Assembly: GCA_000969725.1 (NCBI GenBank)
Contig: JXSR01S073477.1
Origin: Ophiothrix spiculata
Taxonomy: Eukaryota > Echinodermata > Ophiuroidea > Amphilepidida > Ophiotrichidae
DNA length: 24,324 bases
Reading direction: 5' to 3' (one strand)
The notes below the pieces were generated by a model. The model had not been told where the DNA came from. It worked only from the letters and a program-made list of their open reading frames with translations, and did not search any database. Shown here in pieces: positions 20,149-24,324 of this stretch. How positions within the stretch are numbered: the first letter of the stretch is position 1; the number at the start of each line of letters is the position of its first letter. A program made the position numbers and the translations under genes.

Positions 20149-20844
20149 TCATATCGCCTCAGCATTATGTTGAAAATGTGCCAGGGTAACAATGTTTGTA
20201 AGATCTAATTAATTGACAAACAATTTGATGCTTGAAGCAGACGTCACACATTTTACGTACTTTAAGAAAATAGCAAATAAACACTTATGTTCTCATACAC
20301 ACCAAGAATGCTGAAAGCATTCTTAAGAGTTGCACTAAATGATAAGGAATTCACAGACATATGATATTTTTACATTAAGTGCATTTCATGAGCAGGATTA
20401 GTGTGTTTGAAGTGTTTGAAGTACCTTTCATTCTGCTTTCTACAGGATTATAGAAAGTAAATGATAATATATACAAACGATTATTATTTCACATATTTGC
20501 AATCCCATCCCACCCCTCGTTTTAGATTTTTTTCCAAAAAAAAAATCATGCAAATATCAATAAAAATCAATAAATATAAATAAATACAATGAGCTTTAAA
20601 AGGATAAACTATTGACCACACTCACGATACTGGTTTTTTTTTATTAGGAGTGCATACTTTGTATTTCAGAAGAATAAATCTATAAAAATATGATGACTCA
20701 ATCCATTGTTACTTAAAACAGTATTTCGTTTTGTGCTTCACTGGTTTTTACCAAAATAAATTGATCTAAAGGTTTAAATAATACCGTTGACAATGGTTCA
20801 TTCTTTAAATCTAGAAAATAAAAAAAATAAAAAACCTAAACAAT
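20149..20844. other. No feature recognised
   Basis: AT-rich DNA with A- and T-runs (for example near 20535-20580). A short inverted pair AAGAATGCTGAAAGCATTCTT sits near 20304-20324 (stem AAGAATGCT with AGCATTCTT). No coding signal. Confidence 0.5.
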
Positions 20845-21414
20845 ACATGCTTTTACATCAATACTAACATAGCAGTATGTCTTTACAACTAGATTACATT
20901 CTTCCAGGCTATTCTATATCTATTGTCAATCACTTCATCAGGTCATTGAAGCTATCACTATCTTCAGACATTTCGACATTGACAAAGTTGACACGTATAT
21001 CAATGTATGGTGTTATTGGGTCGCAAAATTATACTGAATAAAGATATCTTGACTTTTTCTGCTTTGATATTTTGAAACTTAATAATATCCAGTATTTATA
21101 TTGCGCTTTTCACCGTATTATCATAGCGCTTGACATTATTACGCTTTTATTAGGAAATCATCAACCATTTCACCTCAACTAGTTAGATCGCAATCCTAAG
21201 ACGCCGACCTATCAGAACTTAGATTGCAATATTCCCCTAACAGCTCACGACCTCATGATTCAGAGTCCTGCCCTGCACTGTTCCATCAGACCACACTAGC
21301 TCTCATTTAGACTTGCAAGCATTCAGCTAGCGGCAAAATTCTCCTACTTTGCCTAAACGTGTCAAATAATCGGTTCAAATATGTCACATAAACAAGCAAA
21401 ATATATTATTCATT
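20845..21414 (+). repeat. Local duplication, unit 1 (contains a minus-strand SINE)
   Basis: It matches 21529-21855 in the same orientation. Shared blocks include ACATCAATACTAACATAGCA, TCAGGTCATTGAAGCTATCA, GACAAAGTTGACACGTAT, GGTGTTATTGGGTCGCAAAA and, after the SINE, ATTCAGCTAGCGGCAAAATT. Apart from the inserted SINE at 21079-21306 the two units are about 85-90 percent identical by eye. Confidence 0.88.
21079..21306 (-). mobile_element. tRNA-derived SINE, minus strand, inside duplication unit 1
   Basis: Read on the minus strand, a tRNA-like head has an A-box-like TGTGGTCTGATGG (plus-strand 21283-21295), an anticodon-arm-like GGACTCTGAATC and a degenerate B-box region (GGTCGTGAG). The other end (plus-strand about 21086-21133) is a GCGC-type hairpin region (AAGCGCTATG and AAAGCGCAATATAAATACTGG) followed by an ATT-type tail. 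That is the usual SINE 3' module. Unit 2 of the duplication lacks this block (about 21736-21746), so it is an insertion after the duplication, or was lost from unit 2. The head resembles a Gln-type tRNA, but this is a weak guess. Confidence 0.65.
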
Positions 21415-21528
21415 TAAAGCCTAGAACAATAGATTTGAATCAACTGCATACATATTTTGCATTTTTATCTCCAACTAAATAATTCAATATAAATGCATTA
21501 CATTTCCATCAATAAAACTGTATGTTTT

Positions 21529-21855
21529 AACATCAATACTAACATAGCATTATATCTTAAAACCAGATTACATTCTTCAAGACTATTCCATATCTATGTC
21601 AATCGCTTTATCAGGTCATTGAAGCTATCACAATCTTGAGACATTTCAACATTGACAAAGTTGACACGTATAATGGTGTTATTGGGTCGCAAAATGATAC
21701 TGAATAAAGAAATCATGACTTCTACTGCTTTGATAATTTGAAATTGCCTTAGACTTGCAGGTATTCAGCTAGCGGCAAAATTCTTCTACTTTGCCTAAAC
21801 GTGTCAAATAATCGGTTCAAATATGTCACTTAAACAAGCAAGATATATTATTTAT
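21529..21855 (+). repeat. Local duplication, unit 2 (SINE-free)
   Basis: Uninterrupted counterpart of 20845-21414. It passes directly from GCTTTGATAATTTGAAATTG to CTTAGACTTGCAGG, the site where unit 1 holds a SINE. Confidence 0.88.
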
Positions 21856-22439
21856 CGATGCGCGTGGTAAGAGCTTGTTCAAAAGAAATAGAAACGAACC
21901 AAGCTGAACTGACAATATTGCCGGCATAACGTTGGTTCTGTGAACTTAATAAATAATTATTGTGTTCCTCGCATGAGCAGCTGAGTATGTCGGGTTCTGC
22001 CTTTCCTGATGTTAGACATAAGCAGATGAGAATTTTGCCTTTTTATTTTCTGTCTTCGTTTTAGATGATCACGAAACTTCTATTTGGAATTTTGGAGCCC
22101 TTAGTTACTAATGGCAAAAACAATACCTAGGGAGCAATATATGTTGGTATCGAGAAAGTTATTTTTAATTTTGATGGGTTCCTTTGGGCCATACCTAACA
22201 TTGCTAGGGTAGACACAGAATCGATTCATTGCACAGGTCCCTTAAATTTTGTCAAAATCTTGTTTTAAACAGTATGGAGTAGTTTTATTTGTTGCGCTAC
22301 TTTTTTTGTCAAAATAGCCAAAAATTCCAAAAAAAAAAAAAAAAAAAACAATGCCAAAAAACAAACATTTACTTTGCCTAAAAATGTACCAACAAATTAA
22401 AACTAAAGTACAAAATAAAAAAAAAACCTTTTTTTAAAT
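21856..22439. other. No gene; contains an A20 run
   Basis: No ORF or structured repeat was recognised. A run of 20 A lies at 22329-22348 within an A-rich zone reaching about 22435. It could be the poly(A) of a decayed retroposed copy, but no upstream gene-like sequence was identified. Confidence 0.5.
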
Positions 22440-22539
22440 CATTTAATACAGATTATGTAAATTGTTCTTTTACGGATTTGAAAACCAAAATATCTTCAGA
22501 TCTTTCCTTATCTTATCTACATATCAAAGTATTCTGCAA

Positions 22540-23100
22540 TCTTCCTGCCTTGTGGATATTGATTAATTAGCAAGTTAATTAAAGTATCCGATTGTAAAGC
22601 ATTTTAAATTTCTTTTATCTCACTTTACTGGATAATGTGATTATGTTTCTTAATATGAGCAGAAATCTCCTGCATTCTGTAACCAAATATCGGAATAAAA
22701 CCCATGTACTCCTAACTGGATCCGTTTTAATAAATAACATGATAATGAAACTCTACCATTTGATACTTAGACGGTTTCAAGATTATTTTATACTAATTTG
22801 ATGACTCTCTTGTTTCAATTCTCTTTAGCTAAAAGTTACAAGTAAGGGAATAACCTCATCATTGACGTTTCATTGATAAATATTTTTGGAATAAGAAATA
22901 TATACTGATATCAGCTTATGAATATTTTAATACTATTTGATTACATGCATAATATCATTATATAAAGCACATATCAACATAGCCTTAGCCTAATTCTATA
23001 ATTTTTTCGCGATGCTATATCCGAATTGCAAACGTATTTTAAAAACATTTACAACTTTCTTATTATCCAGACAGCAATTTGAAAAAAGTATATCTTGTTG
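22540..23100 (+). repeat. Diverged fragment of the tandem unit (copy D)
   Basis: 22540-22790 aligns in order with 895-1100 of copy A and 7000-7240 of copy B (blocks CTTGTG-ATATTGAT, AATTTCTT, TTCTTAATATGA-CA, CTGTAACCAAATA, TTTTAATAAATAACAT-A-AATGAAAC). 23040-23095 resembles 2560-2610 (AAACATTTACA-C-TTCTT then a GGACAACGATTT-like stretch). Identity is roughly 60-65 percent, so this is the oldest copy seen. The part between the two blocks is not clearly alignable. Confidence 0.55.
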
Positions 23101-23575
23101 ATATTACCGTTCACATCATTGTTGCATGTTATCCGGAGAGACTCGACATTATTATAGTATATTATGTCTTCATTACCTTTAACTACCAATTCTTGTTTAA
23201 CTTATCCAGAGTCGTATTAAGACTTGATAGAAACTGAGGATTTTATTTGTTCTTATCGTATGTAATAGATACCAATGTACATTTAACATGCAAAATGATC
23301 TCGTTTGAGTAAAAGTTCCAAGAAAAAGTGCTGTACAGGATGGTATTGTTTATTTTGCAAAATAATTTAGAGTATAAAGAATGAGAAAGTGCAACTTGTA
23401 GTGAGAAAGGAATTTGATGTTTCCCCACGGATGTATGTTATTTGTTTGGATCGATTGCACGAATTGGAAGCCTAACCCGTTTTCGGGGGATCGTGCCAAA
23501 TCAGGTAATATAAATTTCAAATACTCTGTTGAATTCATTAAACGTAATTGTTTTAGTGTGTGGACATTTCATCAA
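23101..23575. other. No feature recognised
   Basis: Short overlapping ORFs on both strands (about 61-83 codons) have no recognisable motifs. The one running 23414-23665 extends into the minisatellite that follows, which argues against a real gene. Confidence 0.5.
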
Positions 23576-23720
23576 GAAATTCACAAAATTCGCTCAAAAT
23601 CTACAAAAATCGACAATCAGCAAAAAACTGCAAAATCCGCCAGAAATCCACAATATCCGCATTAAAACTCTATGAAATCAGCAATATCCGCAATCAATCT
23701 GCAACATTCACATGAAATTT
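23576..23720 (+). repeat. Degenerate minisatellite, period about 10-12, core AATCYGCAA
   Basis: Variants of ATCCGCAA or ATCTGCAA recur roughly every ten to twelve bases (ATTCGCTC, ATCTACAA, ATCGACAA, ATCAGCAA, CTGCAAA, ATCCGCCA, ATCCACAA, ATCCGCAT, ATCAGCAA, ATCCGCAA, ATCTGCAA and others). The period is not constant, so the array is old or was built by irregular slippage. Confidence 0.65.
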
Positions 23721-23769
23721 GTAAAAACAAAAAATCGTAGAAACATATTAAATCGCATTTCCAATTTTA

Positions 23770-24324
23770 AATGTCAACAAAACATATGCACAATCTTTTG
23801 GGAGAAAAATCCTACATGCACAATGTGTGCAAATTGGAAATATGTTTTTAGTTCACCGGTATACAATCAGATAAAGCGTTTTCAATGTTTCGCCATTTGT
23901 AAAATGTTAAATGAGAGTATATTGACTACATTCGGTTTATATCCGCATTCAATCTACTGATTATGTTGCTAGATTCGATTTGAATGTTTTGCAGGGCTTT
24001 AGATGGGAATACGCCGATTACATTTGCACTTCACCTTACTAATCTTGTTGCAAATTTCAGGAAACAAAACTGTTTTACTGTTCATGTATTTTTGTTCTTG
24101 AACTAGATAACAATATTGAAATATGAGCATGCACACCAGATTTATGTTACAAAAATGAACGCATTTATCATCGCAATTAATATCAACGAAATATTTGAGG
24201 GAAAATGTCGGATAGCAAAGAGGATGCAGATGAGAGCCTATTCATGTCGGAATGTGTGGAATGGAATTATTTTGATTCCAAAACAATATTCTAAAAAATA
24301 ACAAAAAAAGATCGCAATTTTAAT
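23770..24324 (+). repeat. Right arm of large inverted repeat (runs off window end)
   Basis: Inverted counterpart of 14163-14701. Homology is still clear at the last base (GATCGCAATTTTAAT against the complement of ATTAAAAATGCGATC), so the arm continues beyond the window. A small acidic ORF-like start (ATG at 24205, MSDSKEDADE) has a related version in the left arm (ATG at minus-strand 14283, MSDSTEDEDE), but the frames diverge within about ten codons. Confidence 0.85.

Overview
This window looks like AT-rich, gene-poor, non-coding DNA from an animal nuclear genome. The evidence is the absence of dense ORFs, two tRNA-derived SINE-type elements with RNA polymerase III boxes and a third probable one, a non-LTR (LINE) reverse transcriptase of the Jockey/CR1 type, several short inverted-repeat DNA transposons, and a 50-N assembly gap. 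A marine invertebrate (deuterostome or mollusc) is my best guess from the repeat style. That is an inference and the species cannot be fixed from the sequence alone. No host protein-coding gene could be recognised on either strand.

Layout. (1) Positions 1-11520 are dominated by a direct tandem duplication of a unit of about 5 kb: copy A at 1-5226 and copy B at 5746-11520, with a third, much more decayed partial copy at about 5446-5745 wedged between them. The copies have picked up private insertions, and comparing them shows filled and empty sites. Copy A carries a tRNA-like/SINE head (604-690), a 237-bp inverted-repeat MITE (1098-1334) and a 951-bp TA-flanked mariner-like element (4106-5056). 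Copy B carries a 25-bp tandem pair, a block of about 0.5 kb, a cluster of GAGTC/GACTC hairpins and a 314-bp hAT-like MITE (9646-9959). (2) Positions 11521-14100 hold a complete tRNA-derived SINE (11789-12200), a short direct repeat lying on both sides of the assembly gap (13091-13140), and a diverged fragment of the same unit (13858-14085) that contains a perfect 13-bp-stem palindrome. (3) Positions 14163-14701 and 23770-24324 are arms of a large inverted repeat; the right arm runs off the window end. (4) Between the arms is a long featureless stretch (14702-17970), then a DNA element with 40-bp inverted ends (17971-20148) that appears to have been interrupted by a 5'-truncated LINE. The LINE has an intact reverse-transcriptase ORF (18016-19659) and a (GGAA)6 tail. 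After this come a local duplication with a minus-strand SINE in one unit (20845-21855), another decayed fragment of the tandem unit (22540-23100), and a short-period minisatellite (23576-23720).

The only convincing protein-coding sequence is the LINE reverse transcriptase. The rest is a record of duplication, inversion and transposon nesting. I found no CRISPR array, operon, phage or other bacterial-type system and no sign of a new enzymatic system. The points most worth a second look are the tandem array with its paralogous empty sites, the nested LINE inside an inverted-repeat element, the 9-kb-spaced inverted repeat, and the unusual hairpin clusters.
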